Assembly: GCA_017995275.1 (NCBI GenBank) | Contig: JAGOJE010000071.1 | Location: forward strand, 1-5,783 | Length of the DNA stretch: 5,783 nt | From: Rickettsiaceae bacterium | Lineage (GTDB): Bacteria > Pseudomonadota > Alphaproteobacteria > Rickettsiales > Rickettsiaceae | Direction of reading: 5' to 3' | Part shown: positions 1-4,988 of the stretch, piece by piece | Numbering within the stretch: the first letter of the stretch is position 1 | How the letters are laid out: every line of letters starts with the position of its first letter | Program-made: the position numbers and the translations under genes | The notes under the pieces: generated by a model | What the model was told of the DNA's origin: nothing | What the model saw: only the letters and a program-made list of their open reading frames with translations | The model's database searches: none

Positions 1-114
1 CTTCGCAAGAACCATCGTAATCGCAGCAGTAAGCGACGTCTTACCATGGTCAACGTGACCAATCGTCCCTACGTTACAGTGCGGCTTCTCCCTGTTAAAC
101 TTCTCTTTAGCCAT
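1..114 (-). CDS. tuf: Elongation factor Tu, N-terminal 38 codons (cut by window start)
   Basis: EF-Tu is the cytoplasmic GTPase that delivers aminoacyl-tRNA to the ribosomal A site. The reverse strand reads MAKEKFNREKPHCNVGTIGH and continues VDHGKTSLTAAITMVLAK to the window edge, open in frame. The G1/P-loop GHVDHGKT is at residues 19-26 with its nucleotide-binding lysine at 25. The residue after GKT is Ser, where many bacterial EF-Tu have Thr. The start ATG (complement of 112-114) is the family's normal start and has an AGGAGA ribosome binding site at 126-121, 6 bases upstream. Two tRNA genes lie directly upstream on the same strand, so tuf is probably co-transcribed with them. I see no strong promoter in the 106-bp gap between tRNA-Gly and tuf. 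The switch regions and domains II and III lie outside the window. Identification is secure; whether the genome has one or two tuf copies cannot be told here. Confidence 0.97.
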   Translation of the reverse strand, partial: MAKEKFNREKPHCNVGTIGHVDHGKTSLTAAITMVLAK

Positions 115-220
115 CTCTTATCTCCTAAAAAAAACTAAGTTATTGACAAATTACAAACCAAAAACTACAGACAAACTCTGCCCAACACGCTTAAACACCA
201 CTAAAACACACTCAAGCTAA
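115..220 (-). other. tRNA-Gly to tuf spacer / tuf leader
   Basis: This 106-bp non-coding spacer separates the encoded CCA end of tRNA-Gly from the tuf start codon. On the minus strand it is T-rich and ends with a run of eight T's followed by the AGGAGA ribosome binding site of tuf. I find no convincing -35/-10 pair and no stable hairpin before the T-run, so it does not look like a terminator. The likely reading is a processed leader of a tRNA-tuf transcript. Confidence 0.45.
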
Positions 221-294
221 TGGAGCGGGTGATGGGAATCGAACCCACACTACCAGCTTGGAAGGCTGGGACTCTACCATTGAGCTACACCCGC
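221..294 (-). tRNA. tRNA-Gly (anticodon UCC)
   Basis: The reverse strand folds into a complete 74-nt cloverleaf. The acceptor strands GCGGGTG and CACCCGC pair fully, the discriminator is T, and the 3' CCA is encoded (221-223). The D arm is GCTC-AATGGTA-GAGT. The anticodon stem CCAGC/GCTGG encloses CTTCCAA, giving anticodon TCC (Gly, reads GGA/GGG). The T arm is GTGGG-TTCGATT-CCCAT with the standard TTCGA core. It lies 21 bp downstream of tRNA-Tyr and 106 bp upstream of tuf on the same strand, which suggests one primary transcript cut by RNase P and 3' processing enzymes. Confidence 0.96.
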
Positions 295-315
295 ATTAAC
301 ACTCACACTAAATCG

Positions 316-401
316 TGGTGGAGGGAGTAGGATTTGAACCTACGAACGCTTACGCGGGCAGATTTACAGTCTGCTGCCATTGACCACTCGGCCACCCCTC
401 C
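316..401 (-). tRNA. tRNA-Tyr (anticodon GUA)
   Basis: The reverse strand gives an 86-nt class II tRNA. The acceptor strand GGAGGGG pairs with TCCCTCC, the last pair being G-T, followed by discriminator A and an encoded CCA (316-318). The anticodon stem GCAGA/TCTGC holds the loop CTGTAAA with anticodon GTA. The extended variable arm contains a small CGC-GTAA-GCG hairpin, as expected for bacterial tRNA-Tyr. The T arm is GTAGG-TTCAAAT-CCTAC. It is the first gene of the tRNA-tuf unit, and a promoter candidate ends about 14 bp upstream of the mature 5' end. Confidence 0.96.
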
Positions 402-414
402 AAAACTGTCGTGT

Positions 415-443
415 AAAATATAGCAACTTGAATCAAATTGCAA
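415..443 (-). promoter_or_regulatory. Candidate sigma-70 promoter for the tRNA-Tyr/tRNA-Gly/tuf unit
   Basis: On the minus strand a -35-like TTGCAA (443-438) is followed after exactly 17 bp by a -10-like TATTTT (420-415). An overlapping TATATT (422-417) would give a 15-bp spacer. Transcription would start near position 408, about 7 nt before the mature tRNA-Tyr 5' end, a normal leader for a stable RNA. Spacing and placement are good, but neither hexamer is perfect, so this is an inference. Confidence 0.5.
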
Positions 444-528
444 CCTAAATTTTACCCAGTTTTCGTACGTTTAGATAAGCAGCCTAACTTGTCAAAAACC
501 AGCTAGATATTTGTTGGTTGTAAGTTAT

Positions 529-534
529 TATAAT
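529..534 (+). promoter_or_regulatory. Possible -10 element upstream of rlmB
   Basis: A perfect TATAAT lies 27 bp before the proposed rlmB start codon in the divergent gap. No good -35 stands 16-18 bp upstream: TTGTTG at 511-516 is too close and TTGTCA at 489-494 too far. In such AT-rich DNA a lone TATAAT is weak evidence. If used, the leader would be only about 20 nt. Confidence 0.25.
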
Positions 535-561
535 AAATAGTATCTTCTGTCAAGTACAATT

Positions 562-1332
562 ATGAGAAACAAGCAAAAAATGAGAACTATAGGCAAAATA
601 AAACATAAAATACGTAATGAAAATAGTCACTATTATATATATGGGAAACACCCATCTTTAATGGCTATGAAAAACCCTAACCGCAAAATCATAGAAATAA
701 TGTGCACAGAAGACTTCTTCCACCCAAACAAAGAAGATGTTTTAAAGCACAAATATAAAATCCTTCAACCCAAAGATTTAAACGATCTAACCCCAAAAGA
801 AACCAATCATCAGGGAGTAATAATAAAAACCTCCCCTATTGCTCTATCAATTGACGATGCTGATTTTAGCTCGCAAAATTGTAAAATAGCAATATTAGAT
901 CAAGTAACAGACCCGCATAATGCTGGCGCCATAATAAGGTCTGCGGCAGCTTTTGGGATTAATTATGTAATTATGACAAAAGACAATTCCGCCGAAGAAA
1001 ATGGGATAATGGCCAAAACTTCATGCGGGGGGCTAGAAATAACCCCTATAATAAGAGTAACAAACCTAAGATCTGCTATAGAACATTTAAAACAGAATGG
1101 ATTCTGGGTTCTTGGAATGGATGGAGAAGCAAAGGAAACAATGTCACAGAAACAACTTTCTGGAAAAGTAGCAGTAATATTGGGGTCAGAAGGAAGCGGC
1201 ATGAGACGTCTTACAATTCAAAGTTGTGACTCGCTAATAAAAATCCCAATGAGCGACTCTATGGAAAGCCTTAATGTGTCCAATGCAGCTGCGATAATTT
1301 TTTATGAGATGTATAAAACTCTGAGTTTTTAA
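562..1332 (+). CDS. rlmB: SpoU/TrmH-family RNA 2'-O-methyltransferase, probably 23S rRNA Gm2251 methyltransferase RlmB
   Basis: The 256-aa protein has the two-part layout of RlmB. A short substrate-binding N-terminal domain (about 25-95) opens with YGKHP at 27-31, the YGxHP signature common in RlmB. A SPOUT methyltransferase domain (about 107-256) follows. Motif 1 is at 113-132, with Asn120 and Arg126 in the NxGxxxR pattern; motif 2 is LGSEGSGM at 207-214; motif 3 is SLNVSNAAA at 236-244, in the knot that binds S-adenosylmethionine. RlmB methylates the ribose of G2251 in the 23S rRNA peptidyl-transferase region; TrmH-family tRNA methylation is the main alternative. The first 20 residues are rich in Lys and Arg. 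The start is uncertain: ATG 562 and ATG 580 are both in frame and neither has a clear Shine-Dalgarno sequence. It diverges from the tRNA-tuf unit and precedes recA by 90 bp. Confidence 0.88.
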   Translation: MRNKQKMRTIGKIKHKIRNENSHYYIYGKHPSLMAMKNPNRKIIEIMCTEDFFHPNKEDVLKHKYKILQPKDLNDLTPKETNHQGVIIKTSPIALSIDDADFSSQNCKIAILDQVTDPHNAGAIIRSAAAFGINYVIMTKDNSAEENGIMAKTSCGGLEITPIIRVTNLRSAIEHLKQNGFWVLGMDGEAKETMSQKQLSGKVAVILGSEGSGMRRLTIQSCDSLIKIPMSDSMESLNVSNAAAIIFYEMYKTLSF

Positions 1333-1337
1333 AAATA

Positions 1338-1360
1338 TAGTTGGATTTTGTCGCCAACTA
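1338..1360 (+). repeat. 7-bp inverted repeat between rlmB and recA
   Basis: TAGTTGG (1338-1344) and CCAACTA (1354-1360) are exact reverse complements around a 9-nt loop. With one bulged A the stem could extend by further A-T pairs. It starts 5 bp after the rlmB stop codon, so it could end rlmB transcripts, but no T-run follows on the plus strand. It also covers the -35 and part of the spacer of the recA promoter candidate, so an operator role is equally possible. Confidence 0.5.
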
Positions 1361-1369
1361 ATATATAAA
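1341..1369 (+). promoter_or_regulatory. Candidate sigma-70 promoter for recA
   Basis: TTGGAT (1341-1346), a 17-bp spacer and TATAAA (1364-1369) form the best promoter match upstream of recA. Transcription would start near 1376, leaving a leader of about 45 nt that contains the strong AAGGAG ribosome binding site at 1411-1416. No alphaproteobacterial LexA box (GAAC-N7-GAAC or GTTC-N7-GTTC) and no E. coli-type SOS box is present in 1333-1422. This fits constitutive expression or a genome without LexA control. Confidence 0.5.
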
Positions 1370-1422
1370 CTAACACCTACGGTCAATACCTATGGTTAAA
1401 GAATCATCCCAAGGAGAATTTT

Positions 1423-2463
1423 ATGATGAATAAGGAACAAGCACTAGCAGCCGCGTTATCTCAAATAGAGAAAAGCTACGGAAAAGGCTCCGTAATGAAA
1501 CTTGGTCAATGTAAAGCAGTTGACGTTGAAGCTATACCAACAGGCTCACTGGGCCTTGATATAGCTCTTGGAATAGGCGGATTACCAAAAGGAAGAATCA
1601 TAGAAATTTTTGGACCTGAGTCTTCAGGAAAAACAACTCTAACACTCCACGCAGTTGCAGAGGCACAGAAAAAAGGCGGAACTTGCGCATTCATAGATGC
1701 AGAACACGCTCTAGATCCAGCCTATGCAAAAAAGCTTGGCGTAAAAATAGATGATTTAGTTATTTCACAACCAGACACTGGAGAACAAGCTTTAGAAATA
1801 GCTGACACCCTTGTTAGATCTGGCGCTATTGATATGATAGTTATAGACAGCGTTGCGGCCCTAGTTCCAAAAGCAGAAATAGAAGGCGAAATGGGCGATT
1901 CTCACATGGGCTTACAGGCAAGATTGATGAGTCAAGCTTTAAGGAAACTTACATCATCCATCGCTAAAACAAATTGCATAATAATTTTCATCAACCAGAT
2001 TCGTATGAAAATTGGAGTAATGTTTGGCAGCCCAGAAACAACAACAGGCGGTAACGCTCTAAAATTTTATGCATCGGTTCGTCTTGATATAAGAAGAATA
2101 GGCTCAATTAAAGATAAAGAGGATGTAACTGGAAGTCAAACCAGAGTAAAAGTAGTAAAAAACAAAGTCTCCCCACCTTTCAAAGTAGTAGAATTTGATA
2201 TAATGTACGGCTCTGGAATTTCTAAAACTGGCGAAATATTAGACCTTGGTGTAAAATTAGATATAGTTGAAAAATCCGGATCTTGGTTTTCTTACAACGG
2301 AGCAAGGATAGGACAAGGGCGTGAAAATGCAAAACAATATTTAATTGATAATCCAACAGTCTCAGATGAAATAGAACAAAAGATTCGTCAAAAATCCAGC
2401 GCATCTGATGGTGATATTTTCACCGTTATAGAAGATGACTCAACAGAAGTAGCATTTGATTAA
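1423..2463 (+). CDS. recA: Recombinase RecA
   Basis: RecA forms ATP-dependent filaments on single-stranded DNA, drives strand exchange in recombinational repair and, where LexA exists, stimulates its self-cleavage. At 346 aa it is near the usual length (E. coli 353). The N-terminal helix has the typical QIEKSYGKGSVMKLG (residues 14-28). Walker A is GPESSGKTT at 64-72 and Walker B is MIVIDS at 138-143. Loop L1 lies around 154-167 and DNA-binding loop L2 around 201-216 (FGSPETTTGGNALKFY). The C-terminal domain carries YGSGISK and RIGQGREN, and the tail is acidic (EDDSTE). ATG 1423 and ATG 1426 are adjacent in frame; AAGGAG at 1411-1416 is 6 and 9 bases away respectively, so either could serve. 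No key residue is missing. fabG begins 18 bp downstream, so read-through from recA into fabG is likely. Confidence 0.99.
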   Translation: MMNKEQALAAALSQIEKSYGKGSVMKLGQCKAVDVEAIPTGSLGLDIALGIGGLPKGRIIEIFGPESSGKTTLTLHAVAEAQKKGGTCAFIDAEHALDPAYAKKLGVKIDDLVISQPDTGEQALEIADTLVRSGAIDMIVIDSVAALVPKAEIEGEMGDSHMGLQARLMSQALRKLTSSIAKTNCIIIFINQIRMKIGVMFGSPETTTGGNALKFYASVRLDIRRIGSIKDKEDVTGSQTRVKVVKNKVSPPFKVVEFDIMYGSGISKTGEILDLGVKLDIVEKSGSWFSYNGARIGQGRENAKQYLIDNPTVSDEIEQKIRQKSSASDGDIFTVIEDDSTEVAFD

Positions 2464-2481
2464 GTTGATTGTAGGTAAATT

Positions 2482-3210
2482 ATGATAGATCTAAAAGGAA
2501 AAATAGCACTTATAACCGGAGCTTCGGGTGGAATAGGAGGCGCAACCGCAAGAAAATTACACTCGCTAGGAGCACATGTAATAATAAGTGGAACCAATGT
2601 TGAAAAGCTTGAGAGTCTAGCAAAAGAACTCGGCGGAAATTGCACAGTAAGACCGTGCAATTTAAAAGATAAAGCCGAGTGCATAAAGCTTATAGATGAT
2701 CTCGAACATTTAGACATAGTTGTATGCAACGCTGGTATAACAAAGGATGGTTTAGCTCTTAGAATGCCTATAGAGGCCTTTGAGGAAGTTATAGATGTAA
2801 ATCTAACTTCAAGCTTCTTGCTAAATCAAGCGGCTATCAAAAAAATGATGAAAAATAAAACTGAGGGCAGAATAATAAATATTTCCTCAGTGGTAGCTGT
2901 CTCTGGAAACCCTGGGCAAGCGAATTACTGCGCATCTAAAGCAGGCTTAATCGGGATGACAAAATCTCTAGCCATGGAAGTAGCAAGCAGAGCAATCACT
3001 ATTAACTGCGTAGCTCCGGGATTTATAGTGTCTGACATGACAAATTCTCTAACTGACGCTCAAAAAGAAATGGTGATGCAAAAAATCCCTATGAAACAGT
3101 TCGGAAAAACTGAAGATATAGGTTCTGCAGTTGCTTTTTTAGCAAGCAAGGAGGCATCATATATAACAGGACAAACGCTCCATGTGAATGGCGGAATGTT
3201 GATGGTATAA
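2482..3210 (+). CDS. fabG: 3-oxoacyl-[acyl-carrier-protein] reductase FabG
   Basis: FabG makes the first reduction of each fatty-acid elongation cycle, using NADPH to convert 3-ketoacyl-ACP to 3-hydroxyacyl-ACP in the cytoplasm. The 242-aa protein is a classical short-chain dehydrogenase of normal length (E. coli 244). The cofactor loop TGASGGIG is at 12-19, the NAG motif at 83-85 and the structural Asn at 107. The catalytic Ser (about 136), Tyr149 and Lys153 lie in the ISS...YCASK block. PGFIVSDMT (179-187) is the usual substrate/cofactor loop and the C-terminus ends in the typical HVNGGMLMV. Residue 82 is Cys where FabG commonly has Asn (NNAG). The start has only a weak AGGTAA ribosome binding site (2473-2478), and recA ends 18 bp upstream, so translation may partly depend on co-transcription with recA. 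A hairpin terminator candidate follows 9 bp after the stop. Confidence 0.96.
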   Translation: MIDLKGKIALITGASGGIGGATARKLHSLGAHVIISGTNVEKLESLAKELGGNCTVRPCNLKDKAECIKLIDDLEHLDIVVCNAGITKDGLALRMPIEAFEEVIDVNLTSSFLLNQAAIKKMMKNKTEGRIINISSVVAVSGNPGQANYCASKAGLIGMTKSLAMEVASRAITINCVAPGFIVSDMTNSLTDAQKEMVMQKIPMKQFGKTEDIGSAVAFLASKEASYITGQTLHVNGGMLMV

Positions 3211-3219
3211 ATACTAAGC

Positions 3220-3246
3220 AAAGCCTTGCAACAAAAGGCTTTTGGG
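3220..3246 (+). terminator. Candidate intrinsic terminator after fabG
   Basis: AAAGCCTT (3220-3227) and AAGGCTTT (3235-3242) form an 8-bp stem around a 7-nt loop, beginning 9 bp after the fabG stop codon. The downstream T-run is short, only TTTT (partly in the stem) before GGGG, so termination may be partial. Its position between fabG and a long gap containing a promoter candidate for acpP supports a transcript end here, with acpP separately transcribed. Confidence 0.6.
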
Positions 3247-3276
3247 GAGTATAAGTAGCAATATTTATATCACCAA

Positions 3277-3299
3277 GTATTTTTATTCTGGTATTTTTA
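3277..3299 (+). repeat. Direct repeat of GTATTTTTA
   Basis: The 9-mer GTATTTTTA occurs at 3277-3285 and 3291-3299, a 14-bp period, within the fabG-acpP gap. It is AT-rich and could arise by chance or slippage. No function can be assigned from sequence alone. Confidence 0.4.
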
Positions 3300-3301
3300 G
3301 A

Positions 3302-3318
3302 AGTTTTGTGATAAAACT
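3302..3318 (+). repeat. Small hairpin AGTTTT/AAAACT in the fabG-acpP gap
   Basis: AGTTTT (3302-3307) and AAAACT (3313-3318) are exact complements around the loop GTGAT. The loop, with its flanking A, reads GTGATA and is itself complementary to TATCAC at 3268-3273, so the two pairings compete or could form a pseudoknot. The stem contains only one G-C pair and is weak. Confidence 0.35.
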
Positions 3319-3319
3319 C

Positions 3320-3368
3320 TTTCCCGGACCGGAAATTATGCCAATACAAAATATGTAAGGCAAGGTCC
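3320..3368 (+). repeat. Nested inverted repeats (possible structured RNA or palindromic element)
   Basis: Three nested exact complements can form one long arm: GGACC (3326-3330) with GGTCC (3364-3368), TGCC (3339-3342) with GGCA (3359-3362), and TAC (3345-3347) with GTA (3355-3357). The left side has an 8-nt unpaired stretch against one base on the right, so the arm is imperfect. A competing local hairpin pairs TTTCC (3320-3324) with GGAAA (3331-3335). This is the most GC-rich patch of the gap. It lies upstream of the acpP promoter candidate, so it would not be in a transcript starting there, but could be in read-through RNA from fabG. Confidence 0.35.
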
Positions 3369-3380
3369 ATATCGTGGGTT

Positions 3381-3410
3381 TTGACGATAATATCGAGCAG
3401 TAGTTATGAG
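3381..3410 (+). promoter_or_regulatory. Candidate promoter for acpP-fabF-mltG
   Basis: TTGACG (3381-3386) matches five of six -35 consensus bases. After an 18-bp spacer comes TATGAG (3405-3410), matching four of six -10 bases. Transcription would start near 3417, giving a leader of about 50 nt before acpP. A separate promoter is expected because a terminator candidate and 258 bp separate fabG from acpP, and acyl carrier protein is usually needed in far larger amounts than FabG. Confidence 0.4.
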
Positions 3411-3430
3411 CTGATATATCGTAATACGCA

Positions 3431-3446
3431 CTTATGTTAACTTAAG
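3431..3446 (+). promoter_or_regulatory. Near-perfect 16-bp palindrome upstream of acpP
   Basis: CTTATGTTAACTTAAG is palindromic except for one mismatched pair (3435 against 3442), with GTTAAC at its centre. It lies 22 bp before the acpP start codon and 10 bp before its AGGA ribosome binding site (3457-3460). A dimeric regulator could bind such a site, or it could form a short hairpin in the leader. The sequence alone does not identify a regulator. Confidence 0.4.
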
Positions 3447-3468
3447 TAAAAAATATAGGACATGTACT

Positions 3469-3708
3469 ATGAGCGATATCGAAGCAAAAATAATCAAAAT
3501 CACTGCTAAAACTTTAGGTATTGACGAAAGTAAAATGACTAAAGATTCCAAATTTGCGGATCTTGGCGCAGATAGCCTAGATTTAGTAGAACTTATGATG
3601 ACCTTCGAAGCCGAGTTCGGTTGCGACATTCCAGATGAAGAAGCTACAAAAATCTCAACCATTTCTGATGCTGCAACATATATAGCTAAACAGCAATCAG
3701 CAGCATAA
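3469..3708 (+). CDS. acpP: Acyl carrier protein
   Basis: AcpP carries growing acyl chains on a 4'-phosphopantetheine arm through fatty-acid synthesis and supplies acyl groups for phospholipid and lipid A synthesis. The 79-aa acidic protein has normal length (E. coli 78). Ser36 within GADSLDLVEL (33-42) is the attachment site, at the start of helix II, which also carries acidic residues that contact partner enzymes. EAEFGCDIPDEEA (47-59) is the usual helix II-III region, with a Cys at 52. The start has AGGA at 3457-3460, 8 bases upstream. The gene ends in tandem TAA TAA stops. fabF follows 26 bp after the first stop with its own strong ribosome binding site, so the two are almost certainly co-transcribed. 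Confidence 0.98.
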   Translation: MSDIEAKIIKITAKTLGIDESKMTKDSKFADLGADSLDLVELMMTFEAEFGCDIPDEEATKISTISDAATYIAKQQSAA

Positions 3709-3734
3709 TAAACTTCAAAATTTAGGGGAGAAAA

Positions 3735-4976
3735 ATGCAAAAAAGACGAGTTGTAATAACTGGAATTGGAGCGATAACTCCCTTAGGCCTCACGTCTAGC
3801 TCCACTTGGAGTAATATTTTGCAAGGAAAGAGCGGCGTAGCTGGCATTACGCATTTTGACGCATCATCTTATAACACAAGAATTGCAGCACAAGTAGATT
3901 CTTCATTTAATCCTGAAGATTTTATAGATCCAAAAGACATCAAAAAGATGGATCTTTTTATACAATATGGTCTCGCTGCCGCTACTGAAGCTATTAAAGA
4001 TAGTGGATGGGCCCCTGAAGATGAAGAATCACTTTATAGAACTGGAGTAATTATAGGCTCTGGCATAGGTGGTTTCGCAGCTATAGAAAAAACTTCAGTA
4101 TCATTCCACAATAGTATCAGCAAAGTAAGCCCATTCTTTATAGCCTCTTGCTTGATCAATCTACTATCTGGTCATGTTTCAATAAAATACGGATTCAAGG
4201 GGCCAAATCACGCAGTTGTAACAGCTTGCGCAACTGGCACTCACGCTATTGGAGACGCCATGAGAATGATAAAGTATGGAGATGCTGACGTAATGATAGC
4301 AGGTGGAGCTGAAGCAACAGTAACCCCGCTTGGTATTTCTGGATTTTCATCGGCAAGAGCACTATCCACAAAATTCAATGATACACCTACAAAAGCTTCA
4401 AGACCTTGGGATAAAGATCACGACGGTTTTGTAATGGGGGAAGGAGCTGGAATAGTAGTATTAGAGGAATATGAACATGCCAAAAAACGCGGGGCAAAAA
4501 TATATGCAGAAGTTGCTGGATATGGAATGGCTGGGGATGCATATCATATAACATCCGTACATCCAGAAGGCCTTGGCGCTTTGAGGGCAATGCAAACAGC
4601 ACTACGCGACGCTGGTATCACCGCTAATGAAATAGACTATATAAACGCTCATGGAACATCAACTCCTCAGGGAGATCCTGTAGAGCTAAATACTGTACAA
4701 AAGTTATTTGATGGCAATAGCACGGTTTGTATGTCTTCTACAAAATCCATGACAGGCCATTTACTTGGCGCAGCTGGAAGTACGGAGGCTATATATACAG
4801 CACTTGCTATCACAAACCAAGTAGCACCACCAACTATCAATCTAGATAATCCGATAGAAGGAGCTAAAATTAACCTTGTTCCTAAAGAAGCTCAAAATCA
4901 TAAAATTGATTATGCCATAAGCAATTCATTCGGCTTTGGGGGAACAAATGCTAGTATTATTCTAAAGAAAATATAA
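3735..4976 (+). CDS. fabF: 3-oxoacyl-[acyl-carrier-protein] synthase II FabF
   Basis: FabF condenses malonyl-ACP with acyl-ACP to extend the chain by two carbons. The 413-aa protein matches the family's length and has two thiolase-fold halves. The nucleophile is Cys165 in TACATG (163-168). The two catalytic histidines are His306 in NAHGTS (304-309) and His342 in GHLLGAAG (341-348), with the conserved Lys337 in STKSMTGH. The Gly-rich GFGGTNA at 400-406 closes the active site. RPWDKDHDGFVMGEGAG (223-239) is also diagnostic. Ala137 in FFIASCLIN (134-142) stands where the E. coli enzyme has Pro (FFVPS). FabB is the main alternative, but the length, the MGEGAG block and the position after acpP favour FabF. 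The ribosome binding site AGGGGAG (3724-3730) is strong. mltG starts 12 bp after the stop codon. Confidence 0.97.
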   Translation: MQKRRVVITGIGAITPLGLTSSSTWSNILQGKSGVAGITHFDASSYNTRIAAQVDSSFNPEDFIDPKDIKKMDLFIQYGLAAATEAIKDSGWAPEDEESLYRTGVIIGSGIGGFAAIEKTSVSFHNSISKVSPFFIASCLINLLSGHVSIKYGFKGPNHAVVTACATGTHAIGDAMRMIKYGDADVMIAGGAEATVTPLGISGFSSARALSTKFNDTPTKASRPWDKDHDGFVMGEGAGIVVLEEYEHAKKRGAKIYAEVAGYGMAGDAYHITSVHPEGLGALRAMQTALRDAGITANEIDYINAHGTSTPQGDPVELNTVQKLFDGNSTVCMSSTKSMTGHLLGAAGSTEAIYTALAITNQVAPPTINLDNPIEGAKINLVPKEAQNHKIDYAISNSFGFGGTNASIILKKI

Positions 4977-4988
4977 CTGGAACCACGG

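Larger units (their letters stand above)
3369..3481 (+). repeat. Cluster of four ATATCG hexamers around the acpP promoter and start
   Basis: ATATCG occurs at 3369-3374, 3390-3395, 3416-3421 and 3476-3481, the last inside the first codons of acpP. The second is half of the perfect 11-bp palindrome CGATA-A-TATCG (3385-3395). The third overlaps GATATATC (3413-3420), and the fourth is part of CGATATCG (3474-3481). The first two copies are 21 bp apart, about two helical turns. The palindrome overlaps the end of the candidate -35 of acpP, where a repressor or activator could bind. The regulator is unknown and the cluster may be chance. Confidence 0.4.

Noticed and set aside
115..220. Terminator between tRNA-Gly and tuf, suggested by the T-run before the tuf ribosome binding site
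   Set aside because: No stable hairpin precedes the T-run on the minus strand, so read-through into tuf is more likely.
1023..1229. Plus-strand open frame of 68 codons inside rlmB in another frame
   Set aside because: It is wholly contained in rlmB, whose motifs 1 to 3 are all in the main frame, so there is no sign of a frameshift or an overlapping gene.
1333..1422. SOS/LexA box for recA
   Set aside because: I searched for the alphaproteobacterial GAAC-N7-GAAC and GTTC-N7-GTTC forms and the E. coli CTGT-N8-ACAG form and found none.
2460..2729. Minus-strand open frame opposite the start of fabG
   Set aside because: It is antisense to the conserved FabG cofactor-binding region and has no independent support.
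3089..3370. Minus-strand open frame of 93 codons spanning the end of fabG and part of the fabG-acpP gap
   Set aside because: Two-thirds of it or less lies in the gap and the rest is antisense to fabG. It has no ribosome binding site, no recognisable domain and a composition expected from a shadow frame.
3432..3740. Minus-strand open frame of 102 codons antisense to acpP
   Set aside because: It lies opposite the unmistakable acpP gene and its translation shows no family features, so it is a shadow of acpP codon structure.
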